Shown here piece after piece: positions 26,402 to 36,920 of a DNA stretch of 64,000 nucleotides. Source of the DNA: Streptococcus sp. 2342 (GTDB lineage Bacteria; Bacillota; Bacilli; Lactobacillales; Streptococcaceae); the NCBI RefSeq assembly GCF_013276795.1, contig NZ_VMLR01000001.1:173353-237352 (forward strand), given 5' to 3'. Position numbers and translations under genes: made by a program. Each line of letters starts with the position of its first letter. Position 1 is the first letter of the stretch. The notes beneath the pieces were generated by a model that was not told where the DNA came from, made no database searches, and worked only from the letters and a program-made list of their open reading frames with translations.

Positions 26402-26554
26402 AACTGCTTCCTTGTGATATTTTTATCAAGTTTATTTTATCATTTATCCATTAATAAGTAAACGCCAACATAGCGAATTTCCCGAACTTCTGTCTTTTGT
26501 TTTTCTTTTCTTTCTATGATACAATGGAAAAAATGAATTCAAAAGGAGTTTTTT

Positions 26555-27778
26555 ATGACTTACCCCAATCTCTTGGACCGCTTCTTAACCTACGTTAAGG
26601 TCAACACACGCTCTGATGAACACTCTACTACTACTCCAAGTACACAGAGTCAGGTTGACTTCGCAACCAATGTCCTGATCCCTGAAATGAAACGTGTTGG
26701 ACTGCAAAACGTCTACTACCTTCCAAATGGTTTTGCGATTGGTACCTTGCCAGCCAATGATCCATCTTTAACACGTAAAATTGGCTTCATCTCCCACATG
26801 GATACTGCTGATTTTAATGCCGAAGGAGTTAATCCTCAGGTAATTGAAAACTACGATGGTGGTGTGATTGAACTAGGGAATTCTGGTTTCAAACTCGATC
26901 CAGCTGACTTTAAGAGTCTTGAGAAATATCCAGGACAAACGCTCATCACAACCGATGGAACAACCTTACTAGGTGCTGATGACAAGTCAGGAATTGCTGA
27001 AATTATGACTGCTATTGAATATCTGACTGCCCACCCTGAAATCAAGCACTGTGAGATTCGTGTTGGTTTTGGTCCAGATGAGGAAATCGGTGTTGGTGCC
27101 AATAAATTTGATGCAGAAGATTTTGATGTGGATTTTGCCTACACTGTTGATGGTGGTCCATTAGGTGAGCTTCAGTACGAGACCTTTTCAGCAGCGGGTG
27201 CTGAATTGCATTTCCAAGGACGCAATGTCCACCCTGGTACTGCCAAAGGTCAGATGGTCAACGCCCTTCAGTTAGCAATTGATTTTCATAATCAACTTCC
27301 AGAGAATGACCGACCTGAGTTAACGGATGGTTACCAAGGTTTTTACCATCTAATGGATGTGACAGGTAGTGTCGAAGAGGCGCGTGCAAGCTACATCATT
27401 CGCGATTTTGAAAAAGATGCCTTTGAAGCTCGTAAAGCAGCAATGCAGTCTATCGCTGATAAGATGAATCAAGAACTTGGTAGCGACCGTGTCACTCTCA
27501 ACTTGACAGACCAGTACTACAATATGAAAGAAGTCATTGAAAAAGATATGACTCCAATTACCATTGCTAAAGCCGTTATGGAAGATTTGGGGATCACTCC
27601 TATAATCGAACCAATCCGTGGAGGGACAGACGGCTCTAAGATTTCCTTTATGGGAATCCCAACCCCTAATATCTTTGCTGGTGGCGAGAATATGCACGGA
27701 CGTTTTGAATACGTTAGCCTTCAGACTATGGAACGTGCAGTTGATACCATCATTGGTATCGTAGCTTATAAAGACTAA
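26555..27778 (+). CDS. pepT: Peptidase T (tripeptide aminopeptidase)
   Basis: M20 family dizinc tripeptidase in the cytoplasm. Metal-site motifs are [21 protein letters not shown] (bridging Asp), [11 protein letters not shown] (catalytic Glu pair), [11 protein letters not shown], and near the end [14 protein letters not shown]. The dimerisation domain begins with [13 protein letters not shown]. 407 residues, complete; AAAAGGAG lies eight bases before the ATG. Monocistronic. Confidence 0.96.
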   Translation: MTYPNLLDRFLTYVKVNTRSDEHSTTTPSTQSQVDFATNVLIPEMKRVGLQNVYYLPNGFAIGTLPANDPSLTRKIGFISHMDTADFNAEGVNPQVIENYDGGVIELGNSGFKLDPADFKSLEKYPGQTLITTDGTTLLGADDKSGIAEIMTAIEYLTAHPEIKHCEIRVGFGPDEEIGVGANKFDAEDFDVDFAYTVDGGPLGELQYETFSAAGAELHFQGRNVHPGTAKGQMVNALQLAIDFHNQLPENDRPELTDGYQGFYHLMDVTGSVEEARASYIIRDFEKDAFEARKAAMQSIADKMNQELGSDRVTLNLTDQYYNMKEVIEKDMTPITIAKAVMEDLGITPIIEPIRGGTDGSKISFMGIPTPNIFAGGENMHGRFEYVSLQTMERAVDTIIGIVAYKD

Positions 27779-27834
27779 AAATGGGCTGGGCAAAAACTCA
27801 ATTTTAAGAGAAAATGAAGTAAATCTTCACACAA

Positions 27835-27881
27835 TAAAACGCATAGTATCATTTTCGGCTCCTGATACTGTGCGTTTTTTG
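27835..27881. terminator. Bidirectional terminator between pepT and pta
   Basis: AAAACGCATAGTATCA pairs with TGATACTGTGCGTTTT (one mismatch), with T6 on the plus strand and A-rich DNA opposite. Confidence 0.85.
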
Positions 27882-27915
27882 ATTATAAATGCGAATTATT
27901 TAGTGGCGCTTCTCT

Positions 27916-28890
27916 TTATTGATGAACAGCTTGGGCTGCTGTGATAAGGGTCAACTTATAAACATCATCTGCATTACATCCACGAGAAAGGTCGTTAACT
28001 GGCTTGTTCAAACCTTGTAGAACAGGTCCAACAGCCGCAAAACCACCAAGACGTTCTGCCATCTTGTATCCGATATTTCCTGCCTCGATACCTGGGAAGA
28101 TGAAGACATTTGCTTGACCAGCTACTGTACTTCCAGGAGCTTTCAAAGCTGCAGTTTCTGGAACAAAGGCCGCATCAAATTGCAACTCACCATCGATTTC
28201 AAGATCAGGACGCAAGTCGTGAGCAATTTTAGTAGCTTCCACAACCTTATCAACGCTTTCACCAAACCCTGAACCTTTAGTAGAATAGCTTAGCATAGCA
28301 ATTTTAGGCTCGATACCAAACATCTTAGCTGTGATTGCTGAGTTGATGGCAATTTCAGCCAAGGCTTCTGCATCTGGATTGATATTGATAGCACAGTCTC
28401 CAAATAGGTAACGTTCCGTACCACGAACCATGAGGAAGGCTCCTGAAGTACGAGTCACATTTGGACGAGTTTTGATGATTTGTAGGGCTGGGCGAACTGT
28501 TGAAGCTGTTGAGTGAATCGCACCTGATACCATTCCATCAACCAAGTCCAAGTAAACCAACATAACACCAAAGTAGTTGACATCTTCAACCAAAACCTTG
28601 CGTGCATCTTCTTCAGATATTTTGCCCTTGCGACGCTCTACCAAGGCAGCAACCATTTCTTCAAATTGAGGATAATGTTGAGGGTCAATGACTTCATAAC
28701 CATCCATGATCCCTTCAATTTCAAGATAAATTTTAATTTTTTCAGGATTTCCAAGCAAAACAGGAATCACTTCTGTTTCTTTTACCAGGCGTTTAGTTGC
28801 TTGAAGAATACGAGGTTCTTCCCCTTCAGGGAGAACGATACGAGCATTTTTACCAACCAGGTTGGATTTGAGACTTTCAAAAACTTCCAT
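27916..28890 (-). CDS. pta: Phosphate acetyltransferase
   Basis: Interconverts acetyl-CoA and acetyl phosphate; with acetate kinase it makes ATP, and in streptococci it also connects to pyruvate-oxidase metabolism. The 324-residue single-domain form is complete. Family motifs include GDCAININPDAEALAEIA, MLSYSTKGSG and ANVFIFPGIEAGNIGYK. GGAGAAAACTC precedes the ATG. It closes a minus-strand cluster relQ-nadK-rluD-pta conserved in streptococci. Confidence 0.96.
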   Translation of the reverse strand: MEVFESLKSNLVGKNARIVLPEGEEPRILQATKRLVKETEVIPVLLGNPEKIKIYLEIEGIMDGYEVIDPQHYPQFEEMVAALVERRKGKISEEDARKVLVEDVNYFGVMLVYLDLVDGMVSGAIHSTASTVRPALQIIKTRPNVTRTSGAFLMVRGTERYLFGDCAININPDAEALAEIAINSAITAKMFGIEPKIAMLSYSTKGSGFGESVDKVVEATKIAHDLRPDLEIDGELQFDAAFVPETAALKAPGSTVAGQANVFIFPGIEAGNIGYKMAERLGGFAAVGPVLQGLNKPVNDLSRGCNADDVYKLTLITAAQAVHQ

Positions 28891-28933
28891 GAGTTTTCTC
28901 CTTTAAGATAATAATTATACTCTGAATCAGTTT

Positions 28934-29830
28934 TTATAGAGTATTAGTTGATAACTGGGTAATAAGGTTGCTGAAATCATCCGGCAAGGGACTTTCTAAC
29001 TGCAAGTCTTGCTCTAAAAACGGATGATAAAAGGATAGGTAATGGCAATGCAGGGCCTGACGTTGGATGCCGTCGTCCAGACTACCACCGTATAAATCAT
29101 CTCCCAACAAAGGAAAACCAATATGAGAAAAGTGGACTCGAATTTGGTGGGTTCGACCAGTATGCAGGCGAATATCAACCAAGTGAATACTTCCATAAGA
29201 AGCTACAATCTTGTAGGATGTATGGGCATACTTTCCACCTTTAGCCACTCGTCTAGTGATAATGGAGTCTTCATCACGCGCAATCGGAGCAATAATTTCT
29301 CCTTCCGACTCCAAATGTCCATCCCCCTTAACCAAAGCAAAGTAGCGTTTTTCAATGGACTTCTTCTGCAACTGCTTGTCTAATCGTGCGTGGGCATATC
29401 CGTGCTTGGCAAAGAGCATCAAGCCAGAAGTGTCCCTATCAAGCCTAGTTACAATGTGAACCTGCTGATTTTCGTAATTTTGCTTGACATAGTAACCCTT
29501 GATAAAATTAGCAATGGTATTGGAGTGATTGACACTAGGAATAGAAGCCACTCCATAGGGTTTATTCAAGACTAGAAAATGGTCATCCTCATAGAGAATG
29601 TCTAATGGTCTCTCGATAGCTTCGAGAGTTTCAAAACCTTCCTCAGCGGGAATATCAATGGTAACTCGGTCTCCAATATCCAATAGATAGGTTGCATTTT
29701 GCGGTTGGTCATTGACCAGAATAGCTCCGCCTCGAAACTTAATCTTAGCCAGCAGCCCCTTAGAAACCTCGTGCTTTTTTAAGAAGGTCTTAACCTTGAC
29801 ATGCTCATCTGCGATAAATTCAAACCTCAT
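28934..29830 (-). CDS. RluA/RluD-family 23S rRNA pseudouridine synthase
   Basis: 298 residues. An S4-like N-terminal RNA-binding part ([18 protein letters not shown]) is followed by the catalytic domain with [19 protein letters not shown], where D of RLDRDTSG is the catalytic aspartate, and [20 protein letters not shown]. It overlaps the nadK stop by four bases. Probably RluD-like or RluA-like; the exact rRNA or tRNA position cannot be told from sequence. Confidence 0.9.
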   Translation of the reverse strand: MRFEFIADEHVKVKTFLKKHEVSKGLLAKIKFRGGAILVNDQPQNATYLLDIGDRVTIDIPAEEGFETLEAIERPLDILYEDDHFLVLNKPYGVASIPSVNHSNTIANFIKGYYVKQNYENQQVHIVTRLDRDTSGLMLFAKHGYAHARLDKQLQKKSIEKRYFALVKGDGHLESEGEIIAPIARDEDSIITRRVAKGGKYAHTSYKIVASYGSIHLVDIRLHTGRTHQIRVHFSHIGFPLLGDDLYGGSLDDGIQRQALHCHYLSFYHPFLEQDLQLESPLPDDFSNLITQLSTNTL

Positions 29831-30657
29831 TCGTCCACCTCGCCGATGAAAGCATCCTTAACACGATTCCAGAAACTGGTATGGCTCGGCGATGCGACAA
29901 AGTGAATCTTATGATGGTCGATTTGATACTCAATTCGCTCAATATTGCGGAAGGAATAAACGCTATTGTCAACCGAAATGGTATGGTAATCGTTTCTCGT
30001 TGGAATGAGTTCAATCTTATCCTTCTTAGGAACAATAATAGATGAACCCAGCGTTCGATAAACACGATTGTTAAGGCTGGCAATTTCTGTCAACTGCAGA
30101 GCTTCAATGGTAGGGTGTAAAACAGCTCCGCCGAGCGACTTGTTATAGGCTGTACTACCAGTCGGTGTCGAAACTGTTAGCCCGTCTCCACGAAAACGTT
30201 CAAAGGGAACACCATTGATGACAATATCTGCTACCATTGTTCGATCCGACCTTCGGATACTAGCTTCATTTAGTGCTCTAAAAATCTTCACTTCACCATT
30301 TCCAAGAAAGACCTTCACATTTAGAACAGGGTAAGAGACTCTTGCTCCTGTATCTAGCTGCAAATTAGTCACTAGCTTGTCCAACTCAAAATCACGGTAG
30401 TCCGTATAGAAGCCCAAATGTCCAGTGTGAACACCGATAAAGCGTACCTTGTCAAGCTGATTTTCGTACTTATGAAAGGCCGACAAGAGCATGCCATCCC
30501 CACCAATGGAAATAACGATATCTGGATTGGTATCATTGAGTATAAACTGATTTCTCTTCAAACGATCTCGCAATTCATACAAAACCCTTTGACTCTGTGG
30601 TTTTCTATTGGCTATCAGGTCAATTCGTTTACCTGTATTCTTCATCTGTATCGTCAC
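29827..30657 (-). CDS. nadK: NAD kinase
   Basis: Phosphorylates NAD to NADP. The GGDGML motif occurs in [14 protein letters not shown] and NExxI-type and glycine-rich motifs as ALNEASIRR and [15 protein letters not shown] keep the GTG at 30657 because AGGA lies five bases upstream; the ATG four codons later, usually annotated for pneumococcal NadK as I recall, would leave the ribosome site 17 bases away. It overlaps relQ by 29 bases and the next gene by four, so all three are coupled. Confidence 0.95.
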   Translation of the reverse strand: MTIQMKNTGKRIDLIANRKPQSQRVLYELRDRLKRNQFILNDTNPDIVISIGGDGMLLSAFHKYENQLDKVRFIGVHTGHLGFYTDYRDFELDKLVTNLQLDTGARVSYPVLNVKVFLGNGEVKIFRALNEASIRRSDRTMVADIVINGVPFERFRGDGLTVSTPTGSTAYNKSLGGAVLHPTIEALQLTEIASLNNRVYRTLGSSIIVPKKDKIELIPTRNDYHTISVDNSVYSFRNIERIEYQIDHHKIHFVASPSHTSFWNRVKDAFIGEVDE

Positions 30658-31300
30658 TGTTTCCTACACCATCATTTAATTTTCTACTCAAAGGATCAAA
30701 AAGTGCCTGGGCTTCTTGGATATCATCACGAATTTTACCCATTTCTTCATCCAACTGATGGGCAATTTTGGCAGTAATTTCCAGTCTCTTTTTAATTTCC
30801 TCTGGGAAAGCCCCTTGGTACTTGTAGTTGAGAGAATGTTCTATCGTTGCCCAGAAATTCATGGCCAAGGTACGTATTTGAATTTCCGCCAATATGGTCT
30901 TAGCACCATTGATAGTGTCAACCATATATTCTACTACCACATGATAGGAACGGTAGCCTGAAGCCTTTCGATGAGTAATGTAATCTCGCTCTTGTACGAT
31001 CCGCATATCCTGACGCTTGCGCAAAATAGCCACAACTTCTTGGACGTCATCTACAAACTGGACCATCACACGCAAACCAGCAATATCCTGTAAATCGTGT
31101 TCTAAGGTCGCATAAGTAATACCACGTCGAGCCATTTTTTCCTTGATACTTTCAATTGGCTTGACTCGACCAGTCACAAACTCAATCGGAGAATGCTTAT
31201 TTTGCTTGCGATATTGCTTCCGAATACCACGTAGTTTAATCTTTAACTCACCAACAGCTTGAATGTAAGGATCTAGAAATTCTTCCCATTCTAAGGTCAT
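30629..31300 (-). CDS. relQ: Small alarmone synthetase RelQ (SAS1)
   Basis: Single-domain (p)ppGpp synthetase that transfers pyrophosphate from ATP to GDP/GTP. The core is [52 protein letters not shown] and [20 protein letters not shown]; there is no hydrolase, TGS or ACT domain. 223 residues. GGGAG is five bases from the ATG. It is the first gene before nadK and rluD and is divergent from the CYTH gene, the conserved Firmicute neighbourhood of RelQ. Confidence 0.93.
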   Translation of the reverse strand: MTLEWEEFLDPYIQAVGELKIKLRGIRKQYRKQNKHSPIEFVTGRVKPIESIKEKMARRGITYATLEHDLQDIAGLRVMVQFVDDVQEVVAILRKRQDMRIVQERDYITHRKASGYRSYHVVVEYMVDTINGAKTILAEIQIRTLAMNFWATIEHSLNYKYQGAFPEEIKKRLEITAKIAHQLDEEMGKIRDDIQEAQALFDPLSRKLNDGVGNSDDTDEEYR

Positions 31301-31428
31301 ATATTCTCCCTTGTTCTCATATTATCCTTCAAAAATATCTTTGATTTTTTCTCCAGATTCATATACAATAAATACAATGCTTATTATACCATAAATCCGC
31401 TTTCAACGATAAAGAAAAGGTAAGAAAA

Positions 31429-31998
31429 ATGAAACATTTAGAAATTGAATTGAAAACACTATTGAAAAAAGATGAATATGATCGTCTAAAAGAGCAGTTC
31501 ACTGGTATCACTCCTGTTCTTCAAAAAAATTACTACATCGACACGCCTAATTTTGAACTGCGAGAAAAGAAAGTTGCTATGCGCATTCGAACTTTTGAAG
31601 ACTGGGCAGAATTGACACTCAAAGTCCCACAAAGTATCGGAAACATGGAATACAATCAAAAATTGCAACTAAAAGATGCTGAAAACTATCTGGCTAAGGA
31701 AGAACTTCCTCAAGGGCTAGTAGTGGATGAATTGGTGAAACATGGTATCCAAAGTAAAAAGTGGCAGGTTCTTGGTTGTCTAACAACGCTTCGCTATGAA
31801 ATGCAAACAGCTATTGGTCTCATGGCGCTAGATGAGAGTCAATACTTTGATATGACAGATTACGAATTGGAGCTTGAAGTGGAAAATCACGAGCAAGGCA
31901 AACAAGATTTCCAGCAATTTTTAGAGGAAAATCAGATTGCTTATCAAAAAGCTCCTTCAAAATTAGTTCGATTTGTCAAAAGCATGAAAAATAGCTGA
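31429..31998 (+). CDS. CYTH domain protein (triphosphate-processing)
   Basis: 189 residues beginning HLEIELKTLLKKDEYDRL, with the ExExK-type triphosphate tunnel signature, then MRIRTFEDWAELTLKVPQ and YELELEVEN. CYTH enzymes hydrolyse or cyclise triphosphates; the streptococcal YjbK-like members are unassigned but co-occur with relQ and nadK, which suggests a link to nucleotide metabolism. Divergent from relQ. AAGGTAAGAAAA precedes the ATG. Confidence 0.88.
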   Translation: MKHLEIELKTLLKKDEYDRLKEQFTGITPVLQKNYYIDTPNFELREKKVAMRIRTFEDWAELTLKVPQSIGNMEYNQKLQLKDAENYLAKEELPQGLVVDELVKHGIQSKKWQVLGCLTTLRYEMQTAIGLMALDESQYFDMTDYELELEVENHEQGKQDFQQFLEENQIAYQKAPSKLVRFVKSMKNS

Positions 31999-32110
31999 AA
32001 TAATCTTCATTTTTTGGTAAAATATAAAAGATAAAAATACACAAATCCCAGTTCATATAGGTAAGACAGATATAACTAGGATTTATAAAGTTTACAGAGG
32101 ACGGTCTATA

Positions 32111-33070
32111 ATGTCAGATAGAAAAAATATGAAACTTTTCGCACTCAACTCTAACCAAGAGATTGCACAGAAAATTGCACAAGCTGTTGGTGTACCGCTT
32201 GGAAAACTATCATCACGTCAATTTTCTGATGGAGAGATCCAAGTTAATATCGAAGAGAGTGTTCGTGGATACGATGTTTACATCATCCAATCTACAAGCT
32301 TTCCTGTTAACAACCACCTAATGGAATTGTTAATCATGGTTGATGCTTGTGTGCGTGCAAGTGCTCACAGTATCAACGTTGTCCTTCCGTATTTTGGCTA
32401 TGCACGTCAAGACCGCATTGCTTGTCCTCGTGAGCCACTTACAGCAAAACTAGTTGCCAATATGCTGGTTAAGGCTGGGGTTGATCGTATCCTGACTCTT
32501 GATTTGCATGCCGTTCAGGTTCAAGGTTTCTTTGATATTCCAGTCGATAATCTTTTCACAGTTCCCCTATTTGCAAAACATTACTGCGATAAGGGCCTAC
32601 TTGGTTCAGATGTTGTTGTCGTTAGCCCTAAAAATTCAGGGGTGAAACGTGCTCGTAGCCTGGCTGAATATCTTGATGCTCCTATCGCCATTATCGACTA
32701 CCCTCAAGACGATGCAACTCGCAACGAAGGCTATATCATCGGTGATGTTGAAGGTAAAAAAGCCATCTTGATTGATGACATTTTAAATACAGGACGTACC
32801 TTCTCTGAAGCTGCTAAAATCGTTGAACATGAAGGGGCTACAGAAATTTATGCTGTTTCTAGCCACGGTCTCTTCGTTGAAGGTGCTGCTGAACTTCTTG
32901 ACAATACTAAGATTAAAGAAATTCTTGTGACTGATTCAGTAGCAACAAAAGAAAAAACTCCTAAAAACGTATGCTACATCACTGCTAGTGAGTTAATTGG
33001 TGATGCCATCGTCCGTATCCACGAAAGAAAACCAGTCAGCCCACTCTTTGCCTACAACAAAAAGAAATAA
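32111..33070 (+). CDS. prs: Ribose-phosphate pyrophosphokinase
   Basis: Makes PRPP from ribose-5-phosphate and ATP for nucleotide, histidine, tryptophan and NAD synthesis. Motifs: [16 protein letters not shown], the flexible-loop [15 protein letters not shown], the metal site [18 protein letters not shown], and the PRPP loop [13 protein letters not shown]. 319 residues. AGAGGACGGTCTATA precedes ATG. It is followed nine bases on by the cysteine desulfurase. A conserved Lys/Arg loop and full C terminus show it is active. Confidence 0.97.
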   Translation: MSDRKNMKLFALNSNQEIAQKIAQAVGVPLGKLSSRQFSDGEIQVNIEESVRGYDVYIIQSTSFPVNNHLMELLIMVDACVRASAHSINVVLPYFGYARQDRIACPREPLTAKLVANMLVKAGVDRILTLDLHAVQVQGFFDIPVDNLFTVPLFAKHYCDKGLLGSDVVVVSPKNSGVKRARSLAEYLDAPIAIIDYPQDDATRNEGYIIGDVEGKKAILIDDILNTGRTFSEAAKIVEHEGATEIYAVSSHGLFVEGAAELLDNTKIKEILVTDSVATKEKTPKNVCYITASELIGDAIVRIHERKPVSPLFAYNKKK

Positions 33071-33079
33071 GGTGATTCT

Positions 33080-34195
33080 TTGATTTATTTGGACAATGCT
33101 GCCACGACTCCCATGTCAGCAGTTGCTATTTCAGCTATGACCAAGGTTATGCAAGAAACCTATGGAAATCCTTCTAGTATTCATGCTCATGGTCGTCAAG
33201 CTGGTAAACTCTTGCGAGAAGCCCGTCAAGAACTAGCTCAGTTACTGGGGACAAAACCTCAACATATCTTTTTCACTTCTGGTGGGACAGAAGGCAACAA
33301 TACTGCTATCATTGGCTACTGCCTTCGTCACCAAGAGCAAGGAAAACATATCATCACAACTGCTATTGAGCACCATGCTGTCCTTGAAACCATTGATTAC
33401 TTGGTTCAGCACTTTGGTTTTGAAGTAACCATTATCCAGCCAGAAAATCAAGAAATCACAGCCCAACAAATTCAAAAAGCTTTACGTGACGATACGATTT
33501 TGGTTTCTACCATGTTTGCTAATAATGAGACAGGAAACCTACTTCCCATTGCTGAAATTGGCCAAATACTCAAGCAACACCCTGCTGCCTATCATGTCGA
33601 TGCAGTTCAGGCTATTGGTAAAATACCAATTCAACCCGAAGAATTGGGCATTGATTTTCTCACTGCTTCGGCCCATAAATTTCATGGTCCTAAGGGAATC
33701 GGCTTTCTCTACGCATCTAGCATGGACTTTGATTCCTATCTACATGGCGGAGACCAAGAACAAAAAAAACGTGCAGGGACTGAAAATCTGGCTGCCATCG
33801 TAGGCATGCTTGCAGCCCTAAAAGAGGACCTAGAAAAGCAAGAAGACAATTTTCAACATGTACAAAATCTAGAAACTGCCTTTCTGGCAGAGCTAGAGGG
33901 AGTTCAGTACTACCTGAATAGAGGCGAACACCATCTCCCTTATGTTCTCAATATTGGATTTCCTAGCCAGAAAAACGACCTCTTACTCCTTCGTCTAGAT
34001 TTGGCTGGAATTTCTATCTCTACTGGCTCAGCATGTACGGCAGGCATTGTCCAATCCAGCCATGTTCTTGAAGCTATGTACGGGGCAAATTCAGAACACT
34101 TGAAGGAATCCGTTCGTATCAGTCTCTCTCCAGAAAATACTGTTGAAGACCTACAAACCCTCGCAAAAACCTTAAAAGAAATTATCGGAGGTTAG
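33080..34195 (+). CDS. Cysteine desulfurase (NifS/IscS-like)
   Basis: PLP enzyme releasing sulfur from cysteine for tRNA thiolation or Fe-S clusters. It starts IYLDNAATTPMS, the PLP lysine is in TASAHKFHGPKGIGFLY, and the catalytic cysteine loop is STGSACTAG. The start is TTG with AAGGTG upstream. 371 residues. A MnmA- or ThiI-type partner is not in this window; the small DUF1831 gene follows within five bases, an association typical for this streptococcal NifS paralogue. Confidence 0.93.
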   Translation: MIYLDNAATTPMSAVAISAMTKVMQETYGNPSSIHAHGRQAGKLLREARQELAQLLGTKPQHIFFTSGGTEGNNTAIIGYCLRHQEQGKHIITTAIEHHAVLETIDYLVQHFGFEVTIIQPENQEITAQQIQKALRDDTILVSTMFANNETGNLLPIAEIGQILKQHPAAYHVDAVQAIGKIPIQPEELGIDFLTASAHKFHGPKGIGFLYASSMDFDSYLHGGDQEQKKRAGTENLAAIVGMLAALKEDLEKQEDNFQHVQNLETAFLAELEGVQYYLNRGEHHLPYVLNIGFPSQKNDLLLLRLDLAGISISTGSACTAGIVQSSHVLEAMYGANSEHLKESVRISLSPENTVEDLQTLAKTLKEIIGG

Positions 34196-34199
34196 CCAT

Positions 34200-34547
34200 A
34201 TGGCATTTGAAAAAACCATTCAATTAAAAAATTGTCGTTACGACTATACTCTTAGCCCTTCTGTTAAAAAATTCACCCTCAAAGATAACACCTTTTTTGA
34301 GACTAAGGTTGGTAACTATGAACTGACTCGCCTTTTGGAAAAAGTGCCAAACAGTGGTGAAGGCTTCCAACTCAAAATCATCATTAACAAGGAACTTACA
34401 GGGGCTAAAATCAATATCACTGACAAGTTTGGTCTTCGTCTGGTTGATATTTTCAAATCAGAAGACCACCACATTCATCAGGAAAAATTCTACTTCCTCA
34501 TGGATAGCTTAGTAGAACGTGGTGTCTTTACAAAATCTGAAAGATAG
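34200..34547 (+). CDS. DUF1831 family protein
   Basis: 115-residue soluble protein beginning MAFEKTIQLKNCRYDYTL, the DUF1831 family known from lactic acid bacteria. Function unknown. It follows the cysteine desulfurase within five bases and precedes another small gene, so it is part of that operon; a role connected with sulfur transfer is only inference from context. Confidence 0.85.
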   Translation: MAFEKTIQLKNCRYDYTLSPSVKKFTLKDNTFFETKVGNYELTRLLEKVPNSGEGFQLKIIINKELTGAKINITDKFGLRLVDIFKSEDHHIHQEKFYFLMDSLVERGVFTKSER

Positions 34548-34554
34548 GTCCCAT

Positions 34555-34770
34555 ATGTTTCAACTGACCTATAAAGACAGCTATCATGTAGAGCGGACTC
34601 TCAAGTATGAAGATTATGAGGCTCTCATGCTAGCTCTGTCAGGATGTGTGACTCTGCCAGATACACTTTATGTAACTTCTTTGACCTTTAAAGGGCAGGA
34701 AGTTTACCAAGGTCTGGTCGGAGACCTCTACCGTTTTCTATCACATGCAGATTTTTTACAACAAAACTAA
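34555..34770 (+). CDS. DUF4649 family small protein
   Basis: 71 residues beginning MFQLTYKDSYHVERTLKYED, a DUF4649-like small streptococcal protein of unknown function. The ATG at 34555 is chosen over an upstream in-frame start within DUF1831; only a weak AGG ribosome site is visible, so translation may depend on the preceding gene seven bases away. A terminator follows at once. Confidence 0.8.
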   Translation: MFQLTYKDSYHVERTLKYEDYEALMLALSGCVTLPDTLYVTSLTFKGQEVYQGLVGDLYRFLSHADFLQQN

Positions 34771-34789
34771 GATTTTTCTTAGTTTTTTC
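34763..34789 (+). terminator. Terminator of the prs-nifS-DUF1831-DUF4649 operon
   Basis: AACTAAGA-TTTT-TCTTAGTT followed by TTTTC; the 5' arm includes the DUF4649 stop codon. Confidence 0.85.
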
Positions 34790-34852
34790 TTGTTTTTGTT
34801 GATTTTTTCACAATGTTTCTATAAAATAGAAGAATAGAAAGGTTGTGATTTT

Positions 34853-35494
34853 GTGAAAGATAAACAGTCTGCTATTCCAAAAGCTACAGCGAAAAGACTC
34901 TCTCTCTACTATCGAATTTTTAAGAGATTTCATGCAGAAAAGATTGAACGTGCCAACTCTAAACAAATTGCAGAGGCTATCGGTATTGATTCAGCGACAG
35001 TTCGTCGTGATTTTTCCTATTTTGGTGAACTAGGTCGTCGTGGTTTTGGCTATGATGTCAAAAAACTGATGACGTTTTTTGCCGATTTGCTCAATGATAA
35101 CTCCATTACCAATGTCATGCTAGTAGGTATTGGAAATATGGGCCATGCCCTTCTCCACTACCGCTTCCACGAGCGTAACAAGATGAAGATTATCATGGCC
35201 TTTGACCTAGATGACCATCCTGAAGTCGGTACCCAAACTCCTGACGGGATTCCCATTTACGGAATTTCTCAAATCAAGGATAAAATCAAGGATGCTGATG
35301 TCAAGACTGCTATCCTGACCGTTCCCAGCGTCAAGTCACAAGAGGTCGCTAATCTCTTGGTTGATGCTGGCGTAAAAGGAATTCTTAGTTTTTCACCAGT
35401 CCATCTGCATTTACCAAAAGATGTGGTCGTTCAGTATGTCGATTTGACAAGTGAACTCCAAACCCTCCTCTATTTCATGCGAAAAGAGGATTAG
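34853..35494 (+). CDS. rex: Redox-sensing transcriptional repressor Rex
   Basis: Senses the NADH/NAD ratio and represses fermentation genes. An N-terminal winged helix ([20 protein letters not shown] and [13 protein letters not shown]) is followed by a Rossmann domain with [15 protein letters not shown] and a C-terminal swapped helix. The start is GTG with GAAAGG about ten bases upstream. 213 residues. In its own operon position between the nifS terminator and the amidotransferase. Confidence 0.95.
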   Translation: MKDKQSAIPKATAKRLSLYYRIFKRFHAEKIERANSKQIAEAIGIDSATVRRDFSYFGELGRRGFGYDVKKLMTFFADLLNDNSITNVMLVGIGNMGHALLHYRFHERNKMKIIMAFDLDDHPEVGTQTPDGIPIYGISQIKDKIKDADVKTAILTVPSVKSQEVANLLVDAGVKGILSFSPVHLHLPKDVVVQYVDLTSELQTLLYFMRKED

Positions 35495-35511
35495 AAAGCG
35501 AAAATCATTTT

Positions 35512-36201
35512 ATGAAAAAACCAGTTATAGGGATTACAGGAAACGAAAAAACTCATCCTGATGATGACATCATGATGAGCTACGCAGCAAAAGGCTTTGT
35601 TGAAGGCGTTAAAGACGCTGGAGGGATTCCCATCATCCTACCGATTGGTGATCAAGAAATGGCCTGCCACTATATCAGTATGATTGACAAGCTCATCTTG
35701 ACAGGTGGGCAAAATGTTGATCCAAAATTCTATGGTGAACCAAAAACCATTGATAGCGATGACTACCACCTTCAAAGAGATATCTTCGAACTAGCCCTCA
35801 TCAAGGAATCTATCAAACAGCAAAAGCCGATTTTCTCTGTCTGTCGTGGGACTCAGCTTTTTAACGTTGCCATGGGCGGAACTCTGTACCAAGATATCGA
35901 AGACCATTGGCAGGATTGTTCTGCCGAGTACACAACTCAACGCTTGGTGACAGAGCCTGATACAGTTCTTCGAGAAATCTATGGAGAAATTTCCCATATC
36001 AACTCCTTCCACCACCAGAGCATCAAGGATTTAGCACCAAATTTAAAGATTGCAGCTCATGATCCTAAAGATGGTATCATTGAGGCTGTCATGAGTACGG
36101 ATGATGTTCCCTTTCTCGGTGTCCAATGGCACCCAGAATTTCTATTTGAAAATCGTCCCAAAGATAAAAACCTCTTTGACTATGTCGTTAATGACCTTTA
36201 G
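35512..36201 (+). CDS. Class I glutamine amidotransferase-like hydrolase (gamma-glutamyl-GABA hydrolase family)
   Basis: 229 residues of the peptidase C26/PuuD family, cleaving gamma-glutamyl amides. The nucleophile elbow is [14 protein letters not shown] (Cys), the catalytic histidine and glutamate are in [10 protein letters not shown], and [15 protein letters not shown] is characteristic. It is 17 bases downstream of rex. Its stop overlaps the convergent radC stop by four bases, so any terminator must lie inside radC. Confidence 0.9.
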   Translation: MKKPVIGITGNEKTHPDDDIMMSYAAKGFVEGVKDAGGIPIILPIGDQEMACHYISMIDKLILTGGQNVDPKFYGEPKTIDSDDYHLQRDIFELALIKESIKQQKPIFSVCRGTQLFNVAMGGTLYQDIEDHWQDCSAEYTTQRLVTEPDTVLREIYGEISHINSFHHQSIKDLAPNLKIAAHDPKDGIIEAVMSTDDVPFLGVQWHPEFLFENRPKDKNLFDYVVNDL

Positions 36202-36878
36202 ATTAAATCCGTCTTTTCACGGTAACTAAAGTAACTAGAATGTGAGACAATCAAATGGTCCAAGAGGACAATTCCCATCAGGTCACAGGCTTCTTTGACA
36301 AGTTTAGTGACATGATCATCATTCCGGCTAGGAGCTACTGCTCCCGAAGGATGATTGTGAACCAAGATGAGTGAAGTCGCCATATGCTTGATGGCATAGT
36401 GAAGAATCTCTCGCGGTTCAGCGATACTACGAGTTGCAGAACCGATAAAAATGGTCTGTTGATGGATGATTTGATTTTGAGTATTGAGATAGAGCGCCAC
36501 CAGGTGCTCTTGTTTTTTATGTCCCAATTCCTGCTGCATCTTCTTGGCCAACTTTTGACTGCTGAGAATACTTTCCATTTCAAGGGTCTCATGTTTATGA
36601 ATACGATGCCCCAATTCAATCATAGCTTGCAACTCTATAGCCTTAACACGACCGATACCAGACAGACTCTGCAATTCCTGCAGGGTCATTTTTTTCAAAT
36701 CCGTTAGGCTTGAAAGGTTGTTCAAGACTTTCTGGGCAATTTCAAAAACGCTGGCTTGACGTGTTCCTGTCCTAAGTAAAATAGCTAGCAACTCTTGGTT
36801 ACTGAGCGCTTCTACTCCTTCCTTGGCTAGTCTTTCTCTTGGCAATAGTGAATCTTCTTGGAATGAAATACTGTACAT
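36198..36878 (-). CDS. radC: RadC/JAB-domain protein
   Basis: 226 residues. An N-terminal helix-hairpin-helix ([14 protein letters not shown]) precedes the JAMM metalloprotease-like domain with the zinc signature [16 protein letters not shown]. The historical name suggests DNA repair, but pneumococcal RadC has no proven repair role. The start at 36878 is set by GAGGAGG six bases upstream; the in-frame ATG 15 bases earlier overlaps it. It follows pcrA on the same strand. Confidence 0.93.
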   Translation of the reverse strand: MYSISFQEDSLLPRERLAKEGVEALSNQELLAILLRTGTRQASVFEIAQKVLNNLSSLTDLKKMTLQELQSLSGIGRVKAIELQAMIELGHRIHKHETLEMESILSSQKLAKKMQQELGHKKQEHLVALYLNTQNQIIHQQTIFIGSATRSIAEPREILHYAIKHMATSLILVHNHPSGAVAPSRNDDHVTKLVKEACDLMGIVLLDHLIVSHSSYFSYREKTDLI

Positions 36879-36920
36879 AAAAATCCTCCTCACTTTATTA
36901 TTCGTGAGAAGGATGGAAAA